Below are positions 56,289-64,000 of a stretch of DNA of 64,000 nucleotides, piece after piece. Numbering within the stretch: the first letter of the stretch is position 1; the number at the start of each line of letters is the position of its first letter. Source of the stretch: Microbacterium sp. USTB-Y (lineage in GTDB: Bacteria; Actinomycetota; Actinomycetes; Actinomycetales; Microbacteriaceae); assembly GCF_023703415.1 (NCBI RefSeq), contig NZ_JAGMTU010000004.1, forward strand, positions 248,001-312,000, read 5' to 3'. The position numbers and the translations under genes were made by a program. The notes beneath the pieces are model-generated. The model saw nothing but the letters and a program-made list of their open reading frames with translations, ran no database searches and was not told the DNA's origin.

Positions 56289-57299
56289 TCAGCCTGCGAC
56301 GAGCGTCGGCGTCCCGGCTTCGAACTCGGTGAGGTCTCCGGTCTCGCCCAGGCGGTGCGCACGCCGTCCGACGAGGAGCATGTACGCGAGGAACACGGCC
56401 AGCGCGAGCGCGCCGATGCCGATCTTCACGGGCCAGGGCAGGCCCCAGCCGGTCACGAACCCTTCGACGAGCCCGGAGAGACCGAGCGCGAAGACGAGAC
56501 CGATCGCGACCGTCGCCAGGGAGCGCCCGGCGGCCGCGAGCGCCGCGCCTCTGCTGCGCGCGCCCGGCACCATCCAGGCCCAGAAGATGTGCAGACCGCC
56601 GGCGGCCGCGACGAAGATGCAGGTCAGCTCGAGCATGCCGTGCGGCAGCAGGTAGAGCACCACGACGTCGCCGCGACCGTAGGCGAACATGATCCCGACG
56701 GCGAGGCCGACGTTCACGGCGTTCTGCATGAGCACCATGATCGGCCAGATGCCGGTGATCCCCAGAAGGACGCACTGCGCGGCGATCCACGCGTTGTTCG
56801 TCCACACCATGCCGGCGAACTCCGCCGCCGGGTTCTCCGTGTAGTAGTCGGTGAACGCGTGCTCCGTGTAGTACCGCAGGTCGGCCTGGGATCCGAGCGC
56901 TGCGACGAGCGCCGGATCCGAGCCGATCCAGATCGCCACGCCGACGATCACGGCGAGGCTGGCGAGCGCGATGACCAGGGTGGTCCACCGCAGGCCGTAC
57001 AGGGCCGCGGGGAGCTGCCGGGTGAAGAAGCGCCCGGTCTGGCGCAGCACGTTGTCGCTCTGCCCGGTGAGCCGCAGCCGCGCACGGGCGAGGATCGTGG
57101 AGACGTGTGCGCTCTGCGGGGAGGACCCGACCGAGCTGCGCAGGTCGGCGAGATCCGCGGAGGCCGCGCGGTAGCGCGTGATCAGCTCGTCGATGCCCGC
57201 ACCGTCGAGGCGCTGCCGGCTGAGTTCGTCCAGGCGCGCCCACTCTCGGCTCCTGGCATCGGCGAGTGCGTCGGCGTCCACCTGCTTTACTGTACTCAT
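56289..57299 (-). CDS. SpoIIM-family (DUF95) membrane protein
   Basis: A 336-residue membrane protein with about five helices in its C-terminal two-thirds and an N-terminal helical cytoplasmic part. The conserved segment NAVNVGLAVGIMFAYGRGD, followed by LPHGMLELTCIFVAAAGGLHI, is the stage II sporulation protein M signature. This organism does not make endospores; in actinobacteria these proteins pair with RDD and MoxR/DUF58 genes. The ATG at 57299 has no ribosome-binding site and overlaps the divergent RDD start. A gap of 156 bases separates it from the LamG-type gene. Confidence 0.88.
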   Translation of the reverse strand: MSTVKQVDADALADARSREWARLDELSRQRLDGAGIDELITRYRAASADLADLRSSVGSSPQSAHVSTILARARLRLTGQSDNVLRQTGRFFTRQLPAALYGLRWTTLVIALASLAVIVGVAIWIGSDPALVAALGSQADLRYYTEHAFTDYYTENPAAEFAGMVWTNNAWIAAQCVLLGITGIWPIMVLMQNAVNVGLAVGIMFAYGRGDVVVLYLLPHGMLELTCIFVAAAGGLHIFWAWMVPGARSRGAALAAAGRSLATVAIGLVFALGLSGLVEGFVTGWGLPWPVKIGIGALALAVFLAYMLLVGRRAHRLGETGDLTEFEAGTPTLVAG

Positions 57300-58143
57300 G
57301 TCGGATGCCAGCGCCCCGAACCCGGGGGCGAACGCGCATTCAGCGGCCATCGACCACGATGACGAGGTGCTGTCCGGCGAGGCCGTCGCGATCGAGGTGC
57401 AGCCGGTCGGGCTCTTCTTCCGGGCCCTGGGCGCGCTGATCGACGGCGCGCTGTGCTGGGCGATCTACATCGGCTACATCGTCGTGCGGTTCTGGCTGCT
57501 CGCCGCGCTCGCGGATCCCGCCCTCGACCGGATCCTGGGCGTGCTGGCACTGGTCACCGCGTTCGTCATCGTGCCGTGCGCCGTCGAGACTCTCAGTCAC
57601 GGGCGCAGCCTCGGCAAGCTCGCGGTCGGCGGCCGGATCGTGCGCGTGGACGGGGGCGCCTCCGGATTCCGGCACGCGCTCATCCGGGCGCTCCTCGGCG
57701 TCTTCGAGCTCTATCTGACCTTCGGAGCCGTGGCGTTCCTCACCGCGGCGTTCACGGCGCGGTCCCAGCGCCTCGGCGACCTCGTCGCCGGCACCTACAG
57801 CCAGAAGGTGCGCACCCCGAGACTCGCCCCGCGGCCGATCCTCATGCCCGCCGGGCTCGAAGCCTGGGCGGCGATCGCCGATGTCGCCCGGATGCCCGAT
57901 CGACTCGCCCGACGCATCTCGCAGTTCCTCGACAGCGCACCGCAGCTGCTGCCCGCCGCACGCGCCAGGATCGCGCACGAGCTGCTGACCGAGGCATCGG
58001 CCTACATCTCCCCGATCCCCGCCGCACCGCCCGAGATCGTCCTCATCGCCGCCACCGTGCTGCGCCGGGACCGCGAGACCCGCGCCCTGCGGATCGCCGA
58101 CGAGCGCGTGCAGAAGCTCAGCGGAGTGCGCGTCGGCGTCTGA
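57298..58143 (+). CDS. RDD-family membrane protein
   Basis: A 281-residue protein with an RDD domain of about three helices (LFFRALGALIDGALCWAIYI, then two more to residue about 165; HGRSLGKLAVG and SQRLGDLVAGT are hallmark turns). A cytoplasmic helical tail follows. RDD proteins of this group accompany SpoIIM and are of unknown role, perhaps ion transport. The ATG at 57298 lacks a ribosome-binding site. TACTGT lies 4 bases upstream as a possible -10, so the mRNA may be leaderless. Confidence 0.88.
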   Translation: MSDASAPNPGANAHSAAIDHDDEVLSGEAVAIEVQPVGLFFRALGALIDGALCWAIYIGYIVVRFWLLAALADPALDRILGVLALVTAFVIVPCAVETLSHGRSLGKLAVGGRIVRVDGGASGFRHALIRALLGVFELYLTFGAVAFLTAAFTARSQRLGDLVAGTYSQKVRTPRLAPRPILMPAGLEAWAAIADVARMPDRLARRISQFLDSAPQLLPAARARIAHELLTEASAYISPIPAAPPEIVLIAATVLRRDRETRALRIADERVQKLSGVRVGV

Positions 58144-58206
58144 GGCGATCGAGGATCCAGATCCTTCGTTCCGGGATCTCAGCGCCCGTCGCCCTGGACC
58201 GGCCCG

Positions 58207-58413
58207 TCAGGCCTGCAGCGTCTCGTGACGCACGACGATCCATCCGGACGGGACCGAGAGACGTTCGGCATGGATCGCGCACAGGTCGTGCGCATGCGGG
58301 TCGTTCTCGACGCCGAGCGGGCCGACGGCCGCCATCTGGTCGCCGTAGTCGTAGGTGAGGGTCGCCACGGCCTCGCGTGCGCAGCCCACCTTGGAGCAGA
58401 GTCGTCCGTACAT
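58207..58413 (-). CDS. DUF3499-family protein
   Basis: A 68-residue protein with C-x4-C (CSKVGC) and a distant C-x2-H (CAIH), which could bind one zinc ion. This is the small DUF3499 family (Rv3258c in M. tuberculosis). As in mycobacteria it lies next to a metallopeptidase-like gene and near whiB2. Function is unknown. Confidence 0.9.
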   Translation of the reverse strand: MYGRLCSKVGCAREAVATLTYDYGDQMAAVGPLGVENDPHAHDLCAIHAERLSVPSGWIVVRHETLQA

Positions 58414-58462
58414 CCCCTTCAGAGTAGCCGTGGGGCTCCCCGGCGCCGCTTAGACTTGCCGC

Positions 58463-58909
58463 ATGCGCCGTCTCCGTGGATCCCGCCGCACCGCGGCCGT
58501 CCCGCGTCGCGGCGACCGGCACGGCAGGCACGGCCGCCTCGGACGCAGCTCCGTGGTGCGCCCGCCCCTGCCGCCCCTGGACGGACGCCTCGACACCTTC
58601 GACCTGCACGTCGGCTCGGCCGTGGAGCTGCTGCGTTCGATGTGGCCCGATCTGCGTCCGGTGCGCATCGAGATCGCCGCGATGCCCGCGCACTCCGACC
58701 CCGACGGCCTCCCGCGCTGGCTGGTCGACACCGCGGCGCAGCGCATCGTGCTCTTCCGCGTACCCATCGAGCGGCTGCTCGAACCCGGCCACGACGACGC
58801 GGCCCACCGCCGCCTCGCGATCGAGGGCGCGGTCTTCCGCGCCGCGGCCCAGTACATCGGCCGCGAGCCCTGGGAGATGGACCAGCGCGGCTTCGACGCG
58901 GACGAGTGA
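58463..58909 (+). CDS. Metallopeptidase-like (zincin-fold) family protein, probably inactive
   Basis: A 148-residue protein of the actinobacterial metallopeptidase-related family (Rv3259 type). After a very basic N-terminus (about 1-35), the domain ends with AIEGAVFRAAAQYIGREPWEMDQRGF. No HExxH zinc-protease motif is present. It is divergent from DUF3499, with only 49 bases between them. Confidence 0.82.
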   Translation: MRRLRGSRRTAAVPRRGDRHGRHGRLGRSSVVRPPLPPLDGRLDTFDLHVGSAVELLRSMWPDLRPVRIEIAAMPAHSDPDGLPRWLVDTAAQRIVLFRVPIERLLEPGHDDAAHRRLAIEGAVFRAAAQYIGREPWEMDQRGFDADE

Positions 58910-58955
58910 CGGCGCGTTCCCGGAATCCGGGTCCGCGCTTCCGTCCCTGCGACGC

Positions 58956-60353
58956 CTACCGCTGATACACGGTGATCGGCGCCGCCGCGGCGTCTGACGC
59001 CCACACCGGGTATCCCGCAAGCAGCCCGATCCCCGAGTAGACGACCGCCGCGCGCACGGCCGTCGGAGACGACAGCGTGTACACCGCCGAGGCGCCGAGC
59101 GACACCGTGGCCGCACCGCCCGCCTTCAGCGCGACGCGCTGCGATGCACCGCCGTCGATGGGCGCGACCTCGACGGTCGCCGGCTGGTCGGACGCGTTCT
59201 GCAGGTGCAGCTGCGGCGAGGGGCCGTCGGCCACGGCGAACGCCGTCTCCCCGGTGATCACCGGGGCCGGCGTCATCCAGGCGAAGTCCGAGCCCTTGAC
59301 GAAGCCCGTGCTCTGCCACGCCGCCGCGACGACCGGCGAGGTCGCCTTGACGTCGATCGCGTACAGCCCGGGCTTCAGCGCCGAGAAGTTCACGGATCCC
59401 ACCTGGCCCGCTGTGAGCTTCACCGTCTTCGGTTCCCCCACCTTGGATCCGTCCGCGGCGCTGCGCGGCTGCAGGGTCACGGTGGCGTCGGCATCCGGGG
59501 CAAGCAGGCGCACGGCCGTGGACGCGTTGTCGTCGTCATCGGATCCGACGACGGCGCGCACGCCCAGGAGCGAGAACTGCGGGAGCGGCTGGGCGATCGC
59601 ATCCTGCACATCGATGCCGACCGGATCCAGCGTGCGGATCAGGCTCGACTGCAGGGCCGCGCGCACCGCCGCACCGCTCGAGGTCACCTTCACGACGGGG
59701 CTGCTCTCGCCCGCCGATCCGGCGACCAGCGGCACGGTCGCCTGCGTTCCCGGCGCCACCACGAGCTCGGAGGAATGCGTGCCCCCCTGGGACCCGTACT
59801 CGGTGAAGACCACGTTCGCCGTCACGGTGCCCGGGTTCGCGATCATCAGGATGTCGCTCGAGCCGGTCGTGCCGGCTCCGCCGACGATCCACGACTCCAT
59901 GCTCGGCGGGCGGCACGCGGAGGCGGCGAACCCCGAGAGGTCATCGGCGCTCACGGTCAGCGACTGGGCCGCCGCGGCCAGGGCGGGCTTGCGGCCGTCC
60001 GGCGGCGCGCTGAACCCCGGGGCGGAGCCGCCGTTCAGCACCTCGGGCATGCCGAGCTGCATCGTCGTGAGTGCGGAGCCCGCCGTGCCGCTGACGAGCC
60101 GCGGCGTCGCCGCGACGCTCAACTGCGACGCCTGGGTCGCGTCGCGGCCCAGCGCGAGGAAGGATCCGGTGCAGCTGAGCAGCGTGTCGCCGGCGACCGG
60201 AGTGATCGTCGCGTGCGCGGGGGTGCGCTCGAGGGTCGGCCACATCGTCGGAACCGCGAAGGCTGCGCCGGCGACGCACGCGGCGGAGACCGCCACGCCG
60301 GCGATCAGGCGGGCGCCGGTGGCGACGACTCGCGTGGACGTCTTGCTGCTCAT
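58956..60353 (-). CDS. DUF5719-family secreted/anchored protein
   Basis: A 465-residue protein with one N-terminal membrane or signal segment (about 13-34, ending AAFAVP) and a large extracytoplasmic beta-rich region of repeated strand pairs. It fits the DUF5719 family of unknown function. Its ATG overlaps the stop of the glycosyltransferase gene (ATGA), and this pairing is widespread in actinobacteria, so a shared role in wall or surface glycan assembly is likely. Confidence 0.85.
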   Translation of the reverse strand: MSSKTSTRVVATGARLIAGVAVSAACVAGAAFAVPTMWPTLERTPAHATITPVAGDTLLSCTGSFLALGRDATQASQLSVAATPRLVSGTAGSALTTMQLGMPEVLNGGSAPGFSAPPDGRKPALAAAAQSLTVSADDLSGFAASACRPPSMESWIVGGAGTTGSSDILMIANPGTVTANVVFTEYGSQGGTHSSELVVAPGTQATVPLVAGSAGESSPVVKVTSSGAAVRAALQSSLIRTLDPVGIDVQDAIAQPLPQFSLLGVRAVVGSDDDDNASTAVRLLAPDADATVTLQPRSAADGSKVGEPKTVKLTAGQVGSVNFSALKPGLYAIDVKATSPVVAAAWQSTGFVKGSDFAWMTPAPVITGETAFAVADGPSPQLHLQNASDQPATVEVAPIDGGASQRVALKAGGAATVSLGASAVYTLSSPTAVRAAVVYSGIGLLAGYPVWASDAAAAPITVYQR

Positions 60354-63300
60354 CGTTCCTCGGCCTCCTTCGCGGGCGCGGATTCCTGTTCGAGGGGCGC
60401 GGCGCTCTCGTGCTCCGTCGGCGCTGCGGAGTCACCCCCCGCGTCGGCGGCGGGGGCACTCGGCTGCGTCTTCGAGGCGTCCGCCGTCGGATCTTCCGGG
60501 ACCTGCGCCTCCGCTTCGATCGCGGCACTCGTCGCCTCGGGCGCGGGATCGGCCGCGGTCTCCGGTGCAGGGGCGGCGGCCGGCTCCGTCTCCGGCGCGG
60601 AGGCCGTCTCCGGAGCCGCAGCGGTCGAGGTCTCCAGCGCGGACACAGGGATCACGAGCGACGGAGCCGCGGCCTTGGCCTTCCGGGACGGGCGCGCCTT
60701 CCGTTCGCGTTCGGGCTTGACGGGGCGCGGCGCGCGCTCCGGGAGCACGCCCACCGCGCGCGGAACCGCGCGCGCGGCGCGGCGCGAGGCCCGGGTCGGG
60801 ATCGAGAGCAGCAGGGCCGCGAGCAGCACGATGAGCTCCACCGTGACCACCAGCTGCGCCGTGGCCCGCTGACCGACGCTCGGCCCGGGCCGCGCCGCCG
60901 GCTCCGCCTCCATGCGCCAGAGCACTCCGCGGGGGGTCTCCCCCACGCGGACGAACCCGGCACGCTGATCCAGGGCCGTCGCCGACTGCAGCCGCAGCGA
61001 GCGCGCCGCCGAGGTCTCCTTCCCCTGGGCCGGCTCCAGGAGCACGAAGCGCACTCCGAGAGCTCCGAGCGCCTTCGGGGCGTCGAACTGCCGCGCCGAC
61101 ACCAGATCGACCGAGAGCTCGGTGAGGTCGGCGCCCTGCGGGGTGTCCGCCGTGGTGATCATGGTGGCCTGGGCTCCGAGCGTCGCGCTCTCGCCCCAGA
61201 CGACGGTGGTGGCGAGCTCGCCGCCGGGCTGAGCGGTGAGCACCAGGGTGCCCAGCTCCCGATCGGCGCGCGCCTGCGCGTTCACATAAGCGGGCAGGGT
61301 GGTCAGTTCGCCGCGGTGGATCGCCGCCTGACCCGTGACCAGCGCGACCCCGGTCGGCACGGCGCACACCACGATCCCGGCGACCGTCACGGCGACGGCG
61401 AGGCCGCGCCACAGCGGGCGGGTGATGGCGCAGTCCAGCGTGACGAGCGCGCCGCCGAGCGCGCCGATCCAGGCGAGGCTGAGGGCGGATCCGGGCCAGA
61501 TCGGCACGGTCTGGGACTGTGCGAACGCGACCGCGATGCCGACCACGCCGAAGGCCGTCGCGAGCCCCGAGGCCGCGACGAGCAGGGAGCCGACCCCGAC
61601 GCTCCAGCGCCGGGTGATCGTCGAGACCAGTGCGAGCAGGCCGAGCGGCGCCGCGAGCCAGAGGACCCAGGGGGCGCCGCCCTGCACATGCAGCAGCGCG
61701 GGCCAGCCGGCCTCGTCCATCGTCGGCAGCCCGCCGAGGAGCGCCAGCCGCCCGGCCGGATCCGCCGCCGCCTGCGGCGCCGCGACGATCGCACCGGGGT
61801 CGGACAGCAGCGCCCACAGAGAGCCGCGCGTCGCCTGCCAGATGGCGAGGGGTGCGAACACCACGACGGCGGGGACGAGGATCCACACCATGCGGACCGC
61901 TCCGCGCACGGACCGCCGGGCGAGCAGCCATACGATCCCGATCAGCCACAGCAGCACGAACGCGGGAGCGAGCGAGGGAGAGCAGGCGAGGCTCGCGGCG
62001 GTCACCAGCGATGCGGCCCCCGCCGCACCCCAGGAGCGGTGCGCCGCCAGCGCGGTGTGGAACACCCAGGGCAGCAGCAGGTGCAGCAGCACGGCGGCGG
62101 GACGCCCCTCGGACAGCGCGATGAGGAACGTCGGCGCCAGCGCCCACACCGCTCCGGCGAGGATCCGCAGCCCCGCACGATCGGTGATGCGCGTCGCGGC
62201 GAACCAGCCGCCGAGCATCGCGAGCGGAAGTGCGGCGACCCAGAGCAGCACGAGCGCATACGAGGGCGCACCCGGCCAGAGCGAGCCGAGCACGGCGAGC
62301 ACGCCGGAGAACGGATCCGCGGGGCCGACCACGTCGACCCCGAAACCGCGCTGTCCGTAGGCGGCGTCGCGCCACAGCGCCGCGACGGTCTGCCGCATCG
62401 GCAGCAGCGCACCGCCGCCCAGGGCGGGCCATGCAAGGAGCGAGACGAACAGCGCCACCCCGGCCACCAGAGCGGCCAGCACCGCCCACGCTCCACCCCC
62501 GGAGAAGAAGCCCAGCTCCTCGTGCACGCCGGCGTCCGTGCCGTGGCCGTCGTCGAGGCGCTCGCGCAGCTGCGCCCGTGTCGTGCGCAGCGGTGCGATG
62601 CTCGCCCAGCTCGCGCTGCGGCTCGCGCGGATCGCCCGCCGGGAACGCGCCACCGCCGAGCCCGAGACCATCGCCACGCCGGCTGCCCCCCATTCCGGCA
62701 GCACCGCTGCGGGACGCTTGCCGGTGAGGTGGGTGATCGAACGCCAGAGCGCGAGCGGCAGCAGCGAGAGCCAGTGCAGCGGCACGGCGACCGCGGGGGC
62801 GTAGCTCAGCCGCCGGTGCAGCTGCGCACGCCGTCGGGCGAACGCGTCCGACGCGGTCCCCTCGCCGCCGGCGTCGTCGACCGCGATGCGCGCGCCCGCA
62901 GCCAGGACGATGCGCCCGCCGGCCAGGCGGGCGCGGATGCCGAGGTCGAGCCCTTCGTCGCGACCGCCCAGGCCGGGATCGGGCCGGAGCCCCCGACCGG
63001 CGCGCACCAGCAGGCCTCGCACATCCGCTCCGAGCGTGTCGTCCTGGCCGTCGAGCTGGCCCTGGTCGAGCTCGCCCCGCGCGGGATCGACCGCGCGACC
63101 GAGGCGGGTCATGCTCTGCCCGAACGAGGCGATGCGATGCTCGTCCACGTCGCTGAGCAGCTTGGGCGCCGCGATCGATGCGGCGGGCGAGCGCTCCAGC
63201 GCTCCGGCGAGCTGCTCCAGCGCCGCGGGGGCGGGCGCGCAGTCCTCGGTGAGGATCCAGAGCGCGGCGTCATCCGCCACACGAGGGAGCGCCAGCGCCA

Positions 63301-63523
63301 CGGCCGCGGCGAGCGTGGTGGAGGCCCTCGTCTCGATGACGGCCTCTGCGGCCTGCGCGACGCGGGCGCTGCCGCGCAGCGCCGTGGAGGAACCGCAGGC
63401 GACGATCGTCAGCGCATCCGGCTGGCGGGTCTGCGCGGCGAGCGCATCGAGGGCGCGCAGCAGGCGCGCCAGGGAGGTCGACCCCGAACGGGCGACGAGG
63501 ACGGCGTGTACTCGGGCAGACAT
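60350..63523 (-). CDS. Glycosyltransferase family 2 protein fused to a large membrane domain
   Basis: A 1057-residue protein. The first about 240 residues are a GT-A fold glycosyltransferase (VHAVLVARSGSTSLARLLRAL; LWILTEDCAPAPAALEQL; APKLLSDVDEHRIASFG). About 14 membrane helices follow to residue about 745, then an extracytoplasmic part and a final helix (VVTVELIVLLAALLLSI, about 905). The last 130 residues are an Ala/Glu/Pro-rich cytoplasmic tail. It probably uses a lipid-linked sugar donor to build a surface polysaccharide; the sugar is unknown. It is co-transcribed with DUF5719 and lies next to whiB2. Confidence 0.87.
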   Translation of the reverse strand: MSARVHAVLVARSGSTSLARLLRALDALAAQTRQPDALTIVACGSSTALRGSARVAQAAEAVIETRASTTLAAAVALALPRVADDAALWILTEDCAPAPAALEQLAGALERSPAASIAAPKLLSDVDEHRIASFGQSMTRLGRAVDPARGELDQGQLDGQDDTLGADVRGLLVRAGRGLRPDPGLGGRDEGLDLGIRARLAGGRIVLAAGARIAVDDAGGEGTASDAFARRRAQLHRRLSYAPAVAVPLHWLSLLPLALWRSITHLTGKRPAAVLPEWGAAGVAMVSGSAVARSRRAIRASRSASWASIAPLRTTRAQLRERLDDGHGTDAGVHEELGFFSGGGAWAVLAALVAGVALFVSLLAWPALGGGALLPMRQTVAALWRDAAYGQRGFGVDVVGPADPFSGVLAVLGSLWPGAPSYALVLLWVAALPLAMLGGWFAATRITDRAGLRILAGAVWALAPTFLIALSEGRPAAVLLHLLLPWVFHTALAAHRSWGAAGAASLVTAASLACSPSLAPAFVLLWLIGIVWLLARRSVRGAVRMVWILVPAVVVFAPLAIWQATRGSLWALLSDPGAIVAAPQAAADPAGRLALLGGLPTMDEAGWPALLHVQGGAPWVLWLAAPLGLLALVSTITRRWSVGVGSLLVAASGLATAFGVVGIAVAFAQSQTVPIWPGSALSLAWIGALGGALVTLDCAITRPLWRGLAVAVTVAGIVVCAVPTGVALVTGQAAIHRGELTTLPAYVNAQARADRELGTLVLTAQPGGELATTVVWGESATLGAQATMITTADTPQGADLTELSVDLVSARQFDAPKALGALGVRFVLLEPAQGKETSAARSLRLQSATALDQRAGFVRVGETPRGVLWRMEAEPAARPGPSVGQRATAQLVVTVELIVLLAALLLSIPTRASRRAARAVPRAVGVLPERAPRPVKPERERKARPSRKAKAAAPSLVIPVSALETSTAAAPETASAPETEPAAAPAPETAADPAPEATSAAIEAEAQVPEDPTADASKTQPSAPAADAGGDSAAPTEHESAAPLEQESAPAKEAEER

Positions 63524-63684
63524 GACGGGGTCAGCCTAAGCGGGAGGACCGGACGGATCGGCTACCGGCTGGGCGCGTCACCGTTTTCCCGGTGAATGCA
63601 TGGGGAGAGGAGGCCGGGTTCACCGGCGGCGGGCCTGCTCGGCGATGGCCGGGGCCGTCGACGCGTGATCGTCGACCGAGCGCC

Positions 63685-64000
63685 TCAGACGGCGCGGCGC
63701 TTGAGCTTGCGGCGCTCGCGCTCGGACAGACCGCCCCAGATGCCGAATCGCTCGTCGTTGCTCAGGGCGTACTCCAGGCACTCGCCACGGACGTCGCAGG
63801 AGGTGCAGATCCGCTTCGCGTCGCGGGTGGACCCGCCCTTCTCCGGGAAGAAGGCCTCAGGATCCGTCTGCGCGCACAGCGCCTCGCTCTGCCAGGCCAG
63901 CGTGTTGTCGTCGCCCTCGGTCGGACGACGGACGCCCGGAACCCCCAACTGGACCGGATCGACGAACCAGTCGTCGGGAACGTCTGAACGGTAAGCCGTC
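63685..64000 (-). CDS. whiB2: WhiB-family regulator, WhiB2/WhmD type (5' end outside window)
   Basis: 4Fe-4S cluster protein for septation and division control. The ligand cysteines are in ALCAQTD and RICTSCDVRGEC, followed by GIWGG and the basic tail RKLKRRAV. The frame stays open through YRSDVPDDWFVDPVQLG up to the right window edge, so the true start lies beyond it; the TTG at 63948 is only an internal possibility. The surrounding order (glycosyltransferase, DUF5719, metallopeptidase-like, DUF3499) agrees with whiB2. The 161-base gap to the glycosyltransferase (63524-63684) holds no clear signal. Confidence 0.9.
   Translation of the reverse strand, partial: TAYRSDVPDDWFVDPVQLGVPGVRRPTEGDDNTLAWQSEALCAQTDPEAFFPEKGGSTRDAKRICTSCDVRGECLEYALSNDERFGIWGGLSERERRKLKRRAV

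Noticed and set aside
60410..63595. 1061-codon open frame opposite the glycosyltransferase gene
   Set aside because: Arg/Gly-rich composition is typical of an antisense frame of a high-GC gene; the minus-strand protein has clear domains and membrane helices.

Overview
The window is high-GC chromosomal DNA from an actinobacterium, most likely Microbacterium or a close relative in the Microbacteriaceae. The evidence is strong G/C at third codon positions, two WhiB proteins, a SigH/RsrA-type ECF system, MtrAB-LpqB, a fused 2-oxoglutarate dehydrogenase, a SecA without its C-terminal zinc finger, and many GTGA/ATGA gene overlaps. Much of the gene order recalls the M. tuberculosis block that runs from whiB1/pdtaS through sigH, aroA, rsgA, Rv3235, secA1, hpf, comF and lpqB-mtrB-mtrA to whiB2. 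No rRNA, tRNA or CRISPR array was seen.

Layout. 0-9 kb: the 3' part of kgd, an APC permease and an Eis-like acetyltransferase, the sigH/anti-sigma pair, aroA-rsgA, a long perfect inverted repeat, and a Bcp peroxiredoxin. 9-15 kb: whiB1, the PdtaS-type sensor kinase, an Rv3235-family protein, several small unknowns, and a SAF-domain/TadZ-like ATPase pair without other pilus genes. 15-24 kb: alaA, then a catabolic cluster made of an FCD-type GntR regulator, carbamate kinase, a DUF2877 protein (AllH-like), an NCS1 permease, an ankyrin protein, FdrA (AllF-like) and a DUF1116 protein (AllG-like). This is a complete set of parts for an oxamate-carbamoyltransferase-type pathway that converts a carbamoylated substrate to carbamoyl phosphate and then to ATP, NH3 and CO2. 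No other ureide-degrading enzyme is present here.

24-41 kb: secA, a PadR regulator, a coiled-coil protein, hpf, comF, lpqB-mtrB-mtrA, and a tightly overlapping chain of a membrane protein, DUF4129, DUF4350, MoxR ATPase and DUF58. 41-56 kb: an accessory interval that probably interrupts the usual DUF58/SpoIIM/RDD neighbourhood. It holds furA-katG with a palindromic Fur box, an aquaporin, a kptA gene broken near its start, a degenerate low-GC junction with a stray Rhs fragment, and a polymorphic-toxin locus. That locus consists of a frameshifted LamG-type secreted protein, a 2178-residue Rhs protein with a C-terminal toxin tip, an overlapping candidate immunity gene and a small membrane protein. 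56-64 kb: SpoIIM and RDD genes whose divergent start codons overlap, DUF3499, a metallopeptidase-like protein, DUF5719, a giant glycosyltransferase-membrane fusion, and whiB2 cut by the window edge.

The most interesting parts are the carbamoyl-transfer cluster with its embedded ankyrin gene and candidate operator, and the Rhs locus with its decayed neighbours.
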